Assembly: GCA_050697275.1 (NCBI GenBank)
Contig: JBOGZI010000076.1
Span: 1 to 31,164, forward strand
Direction of reading: 5' to 3'
DNA: 31,164 nucleotides
Source of the DNA: JBOGZI01 sp050697275
GTDB lineage: Bacteria > Actinomycetota > Thermoleophilia > Solirubrobacterales > 70-9
Position numbers and translations under genes: made by a program. Each line of letters begins with the position of its first letter. Position 1 is the first letter of the stretch. Below, piece by piece: positions 1-7,568 of this stretch. The notes below the pieces were generated by a model that was not told where the DNA came from, made no database searches, and saw only the letters and a list, made by a program, of their open reading frames with translations.

Positions 1-383
1 GGCTTCGCCTCGGGCGGGGCGGGAGCGGGCGGCGGGGCCGCGCGCCTGCGCCCGCGCGCCGCCGGGATCTCGGGGAGCTGGGCCTTGGGGGCGAGCAGGC
101 GGAGCTGGGAGACGAGGCGCTCGGCGAGCGCGTTGGCCTCGGGATCGCTCTGCAGGTGGCGGACGGCGTCGGCGCGGCCGATCGGGTCGGCCTGGCCGAG
201 CAGGTAGTCGGTCAGCGGTAGCTGGGCGTCGGGGTCGGACCCGCCCATCTCCCCGAGCGCCGCGCTGGAGCGGGAGCGGACCTCGTCGGCCGAGATCCCG
301 AGCAGCGAGCCGATGTCGTCGTAGCCCTGCCCGCCCGCGAGCAGGAGCTGCAGCATGGCGCGCTGTTCGTCCGTCAGGGCCAA
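1..383 (-). CDS. Sigma-70 region 4-like HTH protein, 3' end cut by window edge
   Basis: Reading on the minus strand from a TTG at 383 gives LALTDEQRAMLQLL, then a helix-turn-helix-like stretch (YDDIGSLLGISADEVRSRS) resembling sigma-70 region 4. A conserved-looking LTDYLLGQADPIGRADAVRHL segment follows, and then an Ala/Pro/Arg-rich linker runs off the left edge. The protein is therefore incomplete at its C terminus; such linkers often lead to a membrane segment, but that part is not visible. A -10-like TAGTCT lies 10 nt upstream of the TTG, and an in-frame CTG at 392 is an alternative start. The gene is divergent from the thioesterase at 475. I infer a small DNA-binding or regulatory membrane protein; no specific function can be assigned. 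Confidence 0.6.
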   Translation of the reverse strand, partial: MALTDEQRAMLQLLLAGGQGYDDIGSLLGISADEVRSRSSAALGEMGGSDPDAQLPLTDYLLGQADPIGRADAVRHLQSDPEANALAERLVSQLRLLAPKAQLPEIPAARGRRRAAPPPAPAPPEAK

Positions 384-460
384 GGGCCGGAACAGACTAG
401 GGCAGCCGAGGCGTGGGCGGCGCAACTCTTAGCGTCGCTTTAACGCCCCCGGCGCATCAC

Positions 461-466
461 TATCGT
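461..466 (+). promoter_or_regulatory. -10 box (TATCGT) of the thioesterase gene
   Basis: TATCGT ends 8 nt before the GTG at 475. There is no room for a ribosome binding site, so the transcript is probably leaderless. The same hexamer precedes the kinase gene near 24.9 kb. Confidence 0.45.
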
Positions 467-474
467 GCGCGGCC

Positions 475-867
475 GTGGCCCCGTCCGACCAGGCCCCGTC
501 CGGCTTCGCCGGGCTCGCCGGCGTCGAGTGGCTCGACGCCCGCGAGGAGGAGGCTCACGCCCGGATCGAGGTCGAGGAGCACCACAAGCAGCCCTACGGG
601 TTCGTCCATGGCGGCGTCTTCGCGACCCTGGCGGAGAGCGTCGCGTCCCACGCGACCGCGGCGGCATCGGGCATGGCCGCGATCGGCATGTCCAACAACA
701 CGACCTTCATGCGCCCCGTCACCAGGGGCCAGATCGACGCGGTGGCGCGCCGTCGCCACGCCGGCCGCACCACCTGGGTCTGGGACGTCGAGATGACCGA
801 CGGCGAGGGGCGCCTCTGCGCGCTGAGCCGGATGACGATCGCGGTCAGGGAGCTGGACGGCGGCTAG
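475..867 (+). CDS. PaaI-family hotdog thioesterase
   Basis: A 130-aa single-domain hotdog protein. The family signature is clear: YGFVHGGVFATLAE at residues 41-54 matches the PaaI HGGxxFtLaD/E motif, where the Gly pair activates the thioester carbonyl and the acidic residue (Glu54) orients water. The C-terminal half (NNTTFMRPV, then a strand-rich end) fits the rest of the fold. Members hydrolyse acyl- or aryl-CoA thioesters in the cytoplasm; the substrate cannot be read from the sequence. The GTG start at 475 is supported by the close -10 box. The stop overlaps the stop of the convergent nadE gene within a CTAG at 864-867. Confidence 0.85.
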   Translation: MAPSDQAPSGFAGLAGVEWLDAREEEAHARIEVEEHHKQPYGFVHGGVFATLAESVASHATAAASGMAAIGMSNNTTFMRPVTRGQIDAVARRRHAGRTTWVWDVEMTDGEGRLCALSRMTIAVRELDGG

Positions 868-2651
868 CGGGGAAGCGGGCGGCGCGATCCGAAACGGTTA
901 GTGATGGGCATGCGGCGATCGCGGCCGAACGCCTTGGTCGAGACCCGGATCGAGGGCGGCGCCTGGCGCCGCTTGTACTCGGCGCCATCGACCAGGCGGA
1001 CGACCTCCCCGACCACCTCCGCCGGGAGTCCCTCGGCGATCAGCTGCTCGGGACCCTGGTCCCGCTCCACGTAGCCCTCCAGGACGCGGTCGAGCAGGTC
1101 GTAGGGTGGCAGCGAGTCCTCGTCCTGCTGATCTGCCCGCAGCTCGGCGGAGGGCGCGCGCTCGAGCACCGACGCCGGCACCAGCTCGCGCCCGGCGCGC
1201 TCGTTGCGATAGGCGACCAGCCTGTAGACGAGCGTCTTGAAGACGTCCTTGATCACCGCCAGGCCGCCCGCCATGTCCCCGTAGAGGGTCGCGTAGCCGA
1301 CCGACATCTCGCTCTTGTTGCCGGTGGTCAGCACCAGCCAGCCGAACTTGTTCGACAGCGCCATCACCAGGTTGCCCCGGACCCGCGCCTGGACGTTCTC
1401 CTCGGCGATGCCCGGCTCGGTTCCCGCGAAGCGAGACGCGAGCGCCTTCTCGTAGGCGCGCATCGGGGCCTCGATCGGCATCTCGATCGCCTCGATTCCG
1501 AGGTTGCCGGCGATCGTGCGGGCGTCGGCCTGTGACTCCGGCCGCGAGTGGGGGGAGGGCATGATCGCGGCGCTCACGCGATCGGGCCCGAGCGCGTCGG
1601 CCGCCAGCAGCGCCACCAGGGCGGAGTCGATCCCCCCGGAGAGGCCGAACACGACCCGCTCGAAACCGTTCTTGCGGACGTAGTCACGCAGGCCCAGGCT
1701 GAGCGCCTCGTAGACCTCCTCCTCCGCTCCGAGGGGGGCTGCCAGGTCGGGCTCCAGGTGCCCCTCGGGCCGCGCGCCACTGCGCAGCTCGTCGAGCATC
1801 GGCACCCCGGCCGAACGGCCTGGGGCCTCGCCGGCACCATCGCCTCCCGCGGCGCCGAGCGCCGGCAGCAGCAGGTCGCACGCCAGCAGCTCCTCGGCGA
1901 ACTGCCTCGCCCGAGCCAGAGTGGTGCCGTCGCGCGCGATGACGACGCTGCTGCCATCGAAGACGAGCTCGTCCTGGCCGCCGACGAGGTTGCAGAGGGC
2001 GATCGCCGCGCCCGCCCCCCGTGCCCGGCCGGCGAGCATCGCCTCGCGCGCCGCGATCTTGCCACGGTGGTACGGCGAGGCCGAGGAGTTGACGATCAGA
2101 TGCGCCCCGGCGCCCGCCTCCTCGAGCTCGGGCGATCCCGGAACCCAGAGGTCCTCGCAGATGGTCAGCCCGACCATGGCGCCATCCACGTCGACGGTGG
2201 CCGCGGCGGTGCCGGGCTCGAAGTAGCGGCGCTCGTCGAAGACGCCGTAGTTGGGGAGGTGGAGCTTGCGGTAGGTGCCGCGCACCTCGCCATCTGCCAG
2301 CACCGCGACCGAGTTGTGCGCGGGTGGGAGAGGAGGGTCGATCACCGGGTCGTCAAGGGCCGATCGGTCGTGTTCGGCGCGATCCGGGAACCCGACCACC
2401 GCGACGATTCCCTCTACAGAGGCCGCCACCTCGTCGAGGCCCTCGCGAACCGCCGCCAGGAAGTCGCTGCGCAGCAGCAGGTCCTCGGGCGGATAGCCGG
2501 AGAGACAGAGCTCAGGCAGCACCACGAGCTGCGCGCCGGCCTCCGCGGCCCGCTCGATCCACTCCCGGGCCAGGCCGACGTTCGCGTCGACGTCGCCGAC
2601 GGTGGGGTTGAGCTGGGCGAGAGCCAGCCTCAGATGGGTCGCCTCGGCCAT
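864..2651 (-). CDS. nadE: Glutamine-dependent NAD+ synthetase
   Basis: A 595-aa two-domain enzyme that makes NAD+ from nicotinic acid adenine dinucleotide, ATP and glutamine. Residues 6 to about 255 are a nitrilase-type glutaminase with the expected triad: Glu47 (VLPELCLSGYPPEDLL), Lys129 (YRKLHLPNYGVFDE) and Cys165 (GLTICEDLW). Residues 310 to the end are the synthetase, with the pyrophosphate loop FGLSGGIDSALVA at about 335-347 and TTGNKSEMSVGYATLYGDMAGG further on. Length is normal for the actinobacterial two-domain form. I start at ATG 2651, where the conserved MAEATHLRLALAQLNPTVGD begins; the frame stays open upstream, but that part looks like antisense of the neighbour. A TTTAAT box lies 6 nt upstream, so the mRNA may be leaderless. 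Confidence 0.95.
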   Translation of the reverse strand: MAEATHLRLALAQLNPTVGDVDANVGLAREWIERAAEAGAQLVVLPELCLSGYPPEDLLLRSDFLAAVREGLDEVAASVEGIVAVVGFPDRAEHDRSALDDPVIDPPLPPAHNSVAVLADGEVRGTYRKLHLPNYGVFDERRYFEPGTAAATVDVDGAMVGLTICEDLWVPGSPELEEAGAGAHLIVNSSASPYHRGKIAAREAMLAGRARGAGAAIALCNLVGGQDELVFDGSSVVIARDGTTLARARQFAEELLACDLLLPALGAAGGDGAGEAPGRSAGVPMLDELRSGARPEGHLEPDLAAPLGAEEEVYEALSLGLRDYVRKNGFERVVFGLSGGIDSALVALLAADALGPDRVSAAIMPSPHSRPESQADARTIAGNLGIEAIEMPIEAPMRAYEKALASRFAGTEPGIAEENVQARVRGNLVMALSNKFGWLVLTTGNKSEMSVGYATLYGDMAGGLAVIKDVFKTLVYRLVAYRNERAGRELVPASVLERAPSAELRADQQDEDSLPPYDLLDRVLEGYVERDQGPEQLIAEGLPAEVVGEVVRLVDGAEYKRRQAPPSIRVSTKAFGRDRRMPITNRFGSRRPLPR

Positions 2652-2657
2652 ACCGAC

Positions 2658-2663
2658 ATTAAA
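2658..2663 (-). promoter_or_regulatory. -10 box (TTTAAT) of nadE
   Basis: On the minus strand TTTAAT is followed by 6 nt and then the nadE ATG at 2651. This geometry implies a leaderless or near-leaderless transcript. Confidence 0.4.
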
Positions 2664-2728
2664 CGGGTTGCCCCCCGGCTTCGCCTGCGGGGGCACCCTC
2701 ACGTTATGGACGCATCCGCGGCGCGGGC

Positions 2729-2734
2729 TAGCCT
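2729..2734 (+). promoter_or_regulatory. -10 box (TAGCCT) of the metallopeptidase gene
   Basis: TAGCCT, then 7 nt, then GTG at 2742. The identical hexamer recurs before the c-di-AMP riboswitch, the cyclophilin gene and the mini-ORF near 17.05 kb. Confidence 0.4.
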
Positions 2735-2741
2735 CACGCAC

Positions 2742-3179
2742 GTGTTCAGGCAGGATCCGACGCCCCGCAGGCGCCGAGGAATGGAGCTGATGGAGGCCCA
2801 CGTCAGCGAGCTCTGCGACCAGCACGGGATCGAGCTGGCCGGCTCCTCCGCCCGCGGTCGCGCGATCCGCTGGCGGGGCGGCCGGCGGGAGATCTCAATC
2901 CCACCGATCCGCGGCCAGGTCTCCTACTTCATCGCGCTCCACGAGATCGGCCACCTGGTCGGGAGGGGGCGCTCCGCCCCCCGGCTGGAGTCCGAAGCGA
3001 ACGCCTGGCTCTGGGCGCTCGAGCACAGCGTGGTCGAGCCGACCGCGGCGACCCGCCGCTCGATCGCCAGGCGCCTGCGCGGCTACCTCGAGTGGGCACA
3101 GAACCGCCAGTACCGGCGGGTGCCGCCCCGGATCCCGCCGCGCGACCATCCCTTCTGGGCGCTGCTCGAGCTCGCCTAG
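2742..3179 (+). CDS. Small HEIGH zinc metallopeptidase, ImmA/IrrE-like
   Basis: With the GTG at 2742 the protein has 145 aa. SYFIALHEIGHLV at residues 61-73 contains the zinc-binding HExxH motif (HEIGH, 67-71), and RLESEANAWLWAL at 81-93 supplies the downstream acidic ligand and Asn/Ala pattern seen in ImmA/IrrE-type peptidases (ExEAN). The N terminus is basic and helical. The family includes repressor-cleaving proteases and many uncharacterised small proteins; no HTH partner gene is adjacent. Alternative in-frame ATGs are at 2706 and 2781. I prefer 2742 because of the TAGCCT box 7 nt upstream. It is divergent from nadE and convergent with the K+ channel gene, with a 7-bp gap. Confidence 0.65.
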   Translation: MFRQDPTPRRRRGMELMEAHVSELCDQHGIELAGSSARGRAIRWRGGRREISIPPIRGQVSYFIALHEIGHLVGRGRSAPRLESEANAWLWALEHSVVEPTAATRRSIARRLRGYLEWAQNRQYRRVPPRIPPRDHPFWALLELA

Positions 3180-3186
3180 CCTCGGC

Positions 3187-3846
3187 TCAGCCCGAGGCGC
3201 GGCGGCGGCCCGCCGGGCGGAGGTTCCCGACGATCACCGCCACCACCGTGACCAGGTAGATCTGGCCGACCAGCGCCTCGGTGATCGCCAGCGACCTGCC
3301 CACATCGGTCGCGGCGACCAGATCGCCGTAGCCGACCGTGGTCAGGGTGGTGAAGCTGAAGTAGAGGAAGTCGCCCCGCTCGTCGACGCCGGTCGAGAAG
3401 AACGGGGTGTCCGAATAGAAGTCGACCGCCCCGTAGGCGAACGAGAACAGCAGGCCCACCAGCAGGTACAGGCAGAGCACTCCGAACATCGTCTGCAGAG
3501 TCACCCCGCCCGCCTCGCCGAAATGCTTGCGCAGCCCGAGGACGAGCGCCGGCGGGGTGAGCAGGATGTAGACGAGCGCGACCGCCCCGGCGCCACCGCG
3601 GCTGAACTCGCTGGTGCCGACCAGGGTCGCCACCGCCGCGGCGACCCCCGCCAGCGCCACCAGCACGCTCAGCCGGATCACCCAGGGATGGGCCCTGGAG
3701 GCGATCACCGCGGCCACCAGCGTGCCCGCCTGGAGCGTCACCGAAATCAACCTGGCGACGTTGCCATCGGGGGCCGCCAGCTGGAAGCCCAGCGTGACGA
3801 TGATCAGGGTGAGGACGATGCCGAAGCGGTAGTGCAGCCGCTGCAC
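3187..3846 (-). CDS. Two-pore-helix-type K+ channel family membrane protein
   Basis: A 219-aa integral membrane protein. Four hydrophobic segments (about 8-26, 31-50, 57-77 and 86-104) precede a pore module: a helix at 118-140, a pore loop with the K+ selectivity filter TTVGYGD at 169-175, and a final helix at 188-209. The short C-terminal tail (PAGRRRASG) lacks an RCK/TrkA domain, so gating by a cytosolic ligand domain is not expected. The role is probably passive potassium or cation flux across the cytoplasmic membrane. The start is the GTG at 3846; the nearby ATG at about 3857 is in another frame. It lies 30 bp downstream of the RTX-repeat gene on the same strand. Confidence 0.85.
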   Translation of the reverse strand: MQRLHYRFGIVLTLIIVTLGFQLAAPDGNVARLISVTLQAGTLVAAVIASRAHPWVIRLSVLVALAGVAAAVATLVGTSEFSRGGAGAVALVYILLTPPALVLGLRKHFGEAGGVTLQTMFGVLCLYLLVGLLFSFAYGAVDFYSDTPFFSTGVDERGDFLYFSFTTLTTVGYGDLVAATDVGRSLAITEALVGQIYLVTVVAVIVGNLRPAGRRRASG

Positions 3847-3876
3847 ACCCGGATCATGGCCGCCGGCGAGGACGGC

Positions 3877-4899
3877 TCAGCAGCGCTTCGGCTTCGGGTC
3901 CAGCCGCTTGTCCCGCTTGGCCTTCTGGCGCTTCCTGGGCCCGGGCCCGCAGTTGATCTTGATGTCGCGCCTGCCGTCCTTGGCGTTGATCCGGTCGATG
4001 CCGGTCTTGCCCTTCATCACGTCACGGCCCTTCTTGCCCCAGATGAAGTCGTCGCCGGGGCCCGCGAGCAGGCGGTCGCGGTCCGGACCGCCGAGGATGG
4101 AGTCGTTGCCGTCGCCACCGCGCACGAGATCGCGCCCGCGGCCCCCGAAGTGATCGTCGTCGCCGGCGAAGCCGAGCAGCACGTCGCCGCCGTTGTTGCC
4201 CACCAGGATGTCGTAGCCGCTGCCGCCGACGAGCGTCTCGCTGCTCGAATCCCCGAAGATCGCGTTGCCGCCGGGGCCGCCGAGGACGTTCTCGACGTCG
4301 CCGTGGACCGTGTCGCGGACGGCGCCGGTGAGATCGAGCTCGTTGCCGTCGTCGCCGTTGATGTGCCCGACGGTGACCAGCAGCGAGGTGAGCCGGTCGG
4401 CGTAGAAGACCGTGTCCGTGCCCCGGCCGCCCCTCAGGTCGTCGGCGCCTTCATGGCCGACCACCAGGTCGCGGCTGCGTCCCCCGTTGATCTCGTCGAT
4501 TCCGCGGGCGCCGTTGATCACGTCGCTGCCGCCGCTGCCGTCGAGGTTGCTCGAGACGTTGACCGGGATCGTCAGCCGGTCGAGCGTGATCGCGTCGTCT
4601 CCGTTCCCGGAGTTGACCGAGATCCTGGTGATCCCGGCCCCCGGACAGGTCGCCGTGCTGGCGTTCACCGAGGTGCAGGGCCCGCTCGCCGTCACCGTGA
4701 GGTTGGAGACGGCGTCGGTGACCGTGTAGGTGTCGGTCGCCGCCGAGCGGAGGACGCTGATCCCGTTCCGCTCGCCGCCGCTCGCGGTGACGCGCACCGT
4801 GTTGCCGCCGCTGACCGTCGCGTTCGAGGCGAGCGCGGCGGGTGCGCCGAGCAACGCCGCCGTCACCCCGATCGTCCCTGCCAGCAAAGCCCGGTTCAT
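3877..4899 (-). CDS. Secreted RTX-type calcium-binding repeat protein
   Basis: A 340-aa protein with an N-terminal signal peptide (MNRALLAGTIGVTAALLGAPAALA, likely cleaved near residue 24). A roughly 90-residue Thr/Ser/Asn-rich beta region follows, and from about residue 125 there are degenerate glycine/aspartate nonapeptides such as GGSGYDILV, GGRGRDLVR, GGDGNDSIL and AGPGDDFIW. About ten are visible, and they should form a Ca2+-binding parallel beta-roll. The C terminus is INCGPG followed by a strongly basic tail ending in Cys. The Sec-type signal makes type I (HlyBD) export unlikely. Unlike most neighbours it has a good Shine-Dalgarno (AGGAGAGGG) before the ATG at 4899. Function beyond Ca2+ binding or surface adhesion is unknown. 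Confidence 0.85.
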   Translation of the reverse strand: MNRALLAGTIGVTAALLGAPAALASNATVSGGNTVRVTASGGERNGISVLRSAATDTYTVTDAVSNLTVTASGPCTSVNASTATCPGAGITRISVNSGNGDDAITLDRLTIPVNVSSNLDGSGGSDVINGARGIDEINGGRSRDLVVGHEGADDLRGGRGTDTVFYADRLTSLLVTVGHINGDDGNELDLTGAVRDTVHGDVENVLGGPGGNAIFGDSSSETLVGGSGYDILVGNNGGDVLLGFAGDDDHFGGRGRDLVRGGDGNDSILGGPDRDRLLAGPGDDFIWGKKGRDVMKGKTGIDRINAKDGRRDIKINCGPGPRKRQKAKRDKRLDPKPKRC

Positions 4900-5014
4900 G
4901 CTCTCCCTCTCCTGGCCGCCGCGACTCCCGCCTTTGTCTGATACCGCACAAGGCTGCTTCGAAACCTCTCTGACCCTCGAACCCGCTGGGACGACCAGGG
5001 GAGCGGCGGGCGAT

Positions 5015-5040
5015 GCCCTCGGAAGGCAGCCGGCGAGGGC
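5015..5040 (-). terminator. Hairpin directly after amt
   Basis: On the minus strand GCCCTCG and CGAGGGC form a 7-bp stem with a 12-nt loop, starting at the last base of the amt stop codon. No U-run follows, so this is a terminator-like or 3'-protecting hairpin rather than a classical terminator. Confidence 0.4.
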
Positions 5041-6353
5041 TAGCCGGGGTCGGCGACGAGGGACTCCTCCTCGCGGCCGGCATCCGGGGTGACGAGGATC
5101 GCGCCCTCGCCCGTGGCGTAGGCCTCCTCGCCGTGGTGGACGACGTCCATCCCGACCGCCTCGTCGCGCTCGGGGCCGCGCAGCGGCATCAGCGCGCCGA
5201 TCACCTTGAGCAGCACGAAGGTGGCGACGAAGGCGTAGACGGGGGTCGCCGCGGCCGCCAGCGCCTGATCGCCGAGCTGGGCGGCGTTGCCGTAGAAGAG
5301 GCCGTCGGAGACGCCGTTCCAGGCCTCCTGGGCGACGAAGCCGATCGCGAGGATGCCGATGAAGCCCGCCAGGCCGTGGACGGCGAGCACGTCGAGCGTC
5401 TCGTCCACCTGGGTCCGGGGCCGCCAGGCGACCAGCGCGTAGCACGGGACCGCGCCCAGCGCTCCGATCACGATCGACCAGGCCGGGCTGACGAAGCCGC
5501 CCGCGGGGGTGATCAGGACGCAGCCGGTGATGATCGCGGTGGCGGCGCCGACCGCGGTCACATGCCGCCCGCGGATCGCGTCGAGCAGGAACCAGACGGC
5601 CACGGTGGCGGCGGTGCAGAGCAGCGTGTTGGCGAAGGCAAGCACGCTCGGCTCCCCGGTGCCGAAGCCGCTGCCGCCGTTGAAGCCGAACCAGCCGAAC
5701 CAGAGGATGCCGGCGCCGAGCAGCACCAGGACGCCGTTGTGCGGCAGCAGCGCCAGGCGGCCGTAGTCCTTCCGCGCGCCCACCACCAGCGCCGCAGCCA
5801 GGGCGGAGAAGCCGGAAGCCATCTCGACGGCGATGCCTCCCGCGAAGTCGAGCGTGCCGCCCTCGAGCAGCCAGCCGCCGCCGAACCCCCAGTGGGCGAG
5901 CACCGAGTAGACCGCGACGGTCCAGACCGCCGCGAAGACGAGGAAGGCGCTGAAGCGCATCCGCTCGACCACGGCACCGGAGATCAGCGCGATCGTGATG
6001 ATGCAGAAGGTGGCCTGGAAGGCGAAGAAGACGAGGTGGGGGATGGTGAGGCCCTCGCGGGGCTCGAAGCCGACGTCCTTGAGGGCGAAGTGCCCCAGCC
6101 CGCCGACCAGGTCGCCGGTGCCGTCGAAGGCCAGCGAATAGCCGATCAGCGCCCAGGTGATCGTGGCCACCGAGAGCGCCGCGATGCACATCATGAAGGT
6201 GTTGAGGGCGTTCTTCGCCCGGACAAGCCCGGAGTAGAAGACCCCGAGACCGATCGTCATGAACATGACGAAGGCGGTCGAGGTCAGCATCCAGGCGGTA
6301 TCGCCGCTGTCGACCTCGGTCGCCTGCGCGAGGATCGGGCTGACCAGCTCCAT
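5040..6353 (-). CDS. amt: Ammonium transporter Amt
   Basis: A 437-aa, roughly 11-helix membrane protein of the Amt/Mep/Rh family that brings in ammonium. Family landmarks: FYSGLVRAKNALNT (about 39-52), FQATFCIITIALISGA (112-127), LAHWGFGGGWL (152-162), LDFAGG (168-173), LPHNGVLVLLGAGILWFGWFGFNGGS (split here by eye around 203-228) and VHGLAGFIGILAIG (325-338). In the pore, the first 'twin histidine' is Glu177 (AVEMASG) while the second is kept as His326. The cytoplasmic tail has GMDVVHHGEEAYATGEGAI, the segment that docks P-II proteins. The ATG shares one base with the stop of the upstream P-II gene (TGATG), so the two are translationally coupled. Confidence 0.95.
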   Translation of the reverse strand: MELVSPILAQATEVDSGDTAWMLTSTAFVMFMTIGLGVFYSGLVRAKNALNTFMMCIAALSVATITWALIGYSLAFDGTGDLVGGLGHFALKDVGFEPREGLTIPHLVFFAFQATFCIITIALISGAVVERMRFSAFLVFAAVWTVAVYSVLAHWGFGGGWLLEGGTLDFAGGIAVEMASGFSALAAALVVGARKDYGRLALLPHNGVLVLLGAGILWFGWFGFNGGSGFGTGEPSVLAFANTLLCTAATVAVWFLLDAIRGRHVTAVGAATAIITGCVLITPAGGFVSPAWSIVIGALGAVPCYALVAWRPRTQVDETLDVLAVHGLAGFIGILAIGFVAQEAWNGVSDGLFYGNAAQLGDQALAAAATPVYAFVATFVLLKVIGALMPLRGPERDEAVGMDVVHHGEEAYATGEGAILVTPDAGREEESLVADPG

Positions 6354-6706
6354 CAGGCGCCCACCGGGGTGACTGCGGTCTCATCGGTCTCACCCGTACG
6401 GATCCGCACCGCCCGCTCGAGCGGCACGACGAAGACCTTGCCGTCGCCCACCTCACCGGTCCGGGCCCCCTCGCAGATCGCGTCGATGGTGGGCTGGACG
6501 AACGGATCCGAGACGGCGATCTCGAAGCGGACCTTGTCGGAGAGCCCGACCTTGACCGTGGTGCCGCGATAGGTCTCGACCCGGTGGAGCTCGCCGCCGT
6601 GACCCTGCACCCGGCCGAGCGAGATTCCGCGCACCTCGGCGCGGTAGAGGGCCTCCAGCACGTCGTTGGCCTTCTCCGGCCGGACGATGGCGATCACGAG
6701 CTTCAC
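6353..6706 (-). CDS. glnK: P-II family nitrogen regulator (GlnK-type)
   Basis: A 117-aa P-II signal protein starting at GTG 6706 (VKLVIAIVRPEKANDVLEAL). Conserved parts are the KLV-IVRP first strand, EGARTGEVGDGKVFV (80-94), and the C-terminal RAVRIRTGE (98-106) that binds ATP/ADP. The T-loop is unusual: aligned without gaps to E. coli GlnB from YRG (46-48) to KVR (58-60), position 51 is Val, not Tyr, and position 39 is Glu, not Gln. Uridylylation or adenylylation at Tyr51 is thus impossible. The gene lies just upstream of amt, overlapping it by one base; the protein presumably blocks the Amt pore according to ATP/ADP and 2-oxoglutarate levels. An in-frame ATG at 6745 would add 13 residues. 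Confidence 0.9.
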   Translation of the reverse strand: MKLVIAIVRPEKANDVLEALYRAEVRGISLGRVQGHGGELHRVETYRGTTVKVGLSDKVRFEIAVSDPFVQPTIDAICEGARTGEVGDGKVFVVPLERAVRIRTGETDETAVTPVGA

Positions 6707-6824
6707 GGGCCGGGGCAGTCTGCTCTGCGCGGCCGTCCCGAGCATTGGACGGCTGTACAGGATTCGAGGGTCGCCCCTTATCCGCGCGTACAACCGCGTT
6801 TCCGCGGCGGCCACTCCCGTCGGC

Positions 6825-6830
6825 CATCAT
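6825..6830 (+). promoter_or_regulatory. -10 box (CATCAT) of the deacetylase gene
   Basis: CATCAT ends 6 nt before the ATG at 6837, in the divergent region between the P-II gene and the deacetylase gene. It fits the nAnnnT pattern seen across the window. Confidence 0.3.
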
Positions 6831-6836
6831 GTGTCG

Positions 6837-7568
6837 ATGACTCCTTTGCCGGGTGACGAGCGGAAGTTCCTGGTCGTCACCGCCGATGACTACGGCTACT
6901 GGCCCTCCTACAACGACGGCATCCTCGAGGCCGTCGAGGCGGGGGCGGTGGACGCGGTCAGCGCCATGGTCGACCGCGAGTACTGCGACCCGGAGCCGTT
7001 GCTCGAGAGCGGCGTCGAGATCGGCCTCCACATCGAGTTCGAGGCGCGCTGGGGCGCCCGCAGCGCGGCGCCGGCGCGGACCTCGCTGCGGGTTCAGCTC
7101 GACCGCTTCGTCGACCTCTTCCACCGCTGGCCCTCGTTCCTGGACGGGCACCACAACTGCCACGCTCGCCCGGAGCTGGCCACGCCGGTGATGGTGGCCG
7201 CGCAGCAGATCGGCGCGCCGGTGCGCTCGGTCAGCCCCGACCATCGCCAGTGGCTGCAGGAGCGCAACATCGCGACCCCGGACGCCGTGATCGGGCGCAT
7301 GCGCAGCTCCGAGGAGGCGGAGCCCGACGAGCTGCGGAACCTGCAGCCCGGCGTCACCGAATGGGTCGTCCATCCGGGCCACGCCGACCCCGAGTCGAGC
7401 TCCTCCTACGACATCGCCCGCCAGGAGGACCTCGAGACGCTCACCCGCTGCATGGTGCGCGCCCGCTTCGACCAGCCGATCTGGGGCGACGCCCAGCGTG
7501 CCACCCACACGGCGGCCTTCGCGCACGCCGTGCTGGGCGCCGTCGAGGAAGCGCCGACCGAGAGCTAG
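6837..7568 (+). CDS. ChbG/YdjC-family carbohydrate deacetylase
   Basis: A 243-aa protein with the YdjC/ChbG fold signatures: VVTADDYG at 13-20 (the DD metal/catalytic pair), GLHIEF at 63-68, DGHHNCH at 103-109 (metal-binding histidines) and EWVVHPG at 175-181. Family members are metal-dependent deacetylases of chito-oligosaccharides or hopanoid-linked GlcNAc; the substrate here is unknown. The ATG at 6837 is chosen because TADDYG then falls at its usual distance and a -10-like CATCAT lies 6 nt upstream; a GTG at 6831 is also possible. The gene is divergent from glnK and shares a CTAG stop overlap (7565-7568) with the convergent acyltransferase gene. Confidence 0.85.
   Translation: MTPLPGDERKFLVVTADDYGYWPSYNDGILEAVEAGAVDAVSAMVDREYCDPEPLLESGVEIGLHIEFEARWGARSAAPARTSLRVQLDRFVDLFHRWPSFLDGHHNCHARPELATPVMVAAQQIGAPVRSVSPDHRQWLQERNIATPDAVIGRMRSSEEAEPDELRNLQPGVTEWVVHPGHADPESSSSYDIARQEDLETLTRCMVRARFDQPIWGDAQRATHTAAFAHAVLGAVEEAPTES

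Noticed and set aside
4899..6456. Long minus-strand frame joining the RTX protein to a region upstream through amt
   Set aside because: The extension is an out-of-frame reading of amt; the RTX protein has a clear signal peptide and Shine-Dalgarno at 4899.
6707..6836. GlnR or NtrC-type operator in the glnK-deacetylase divergent region
   Set aside because: No convincing inverted or direct repeat matching a known nitrogen-regulator site could be read.
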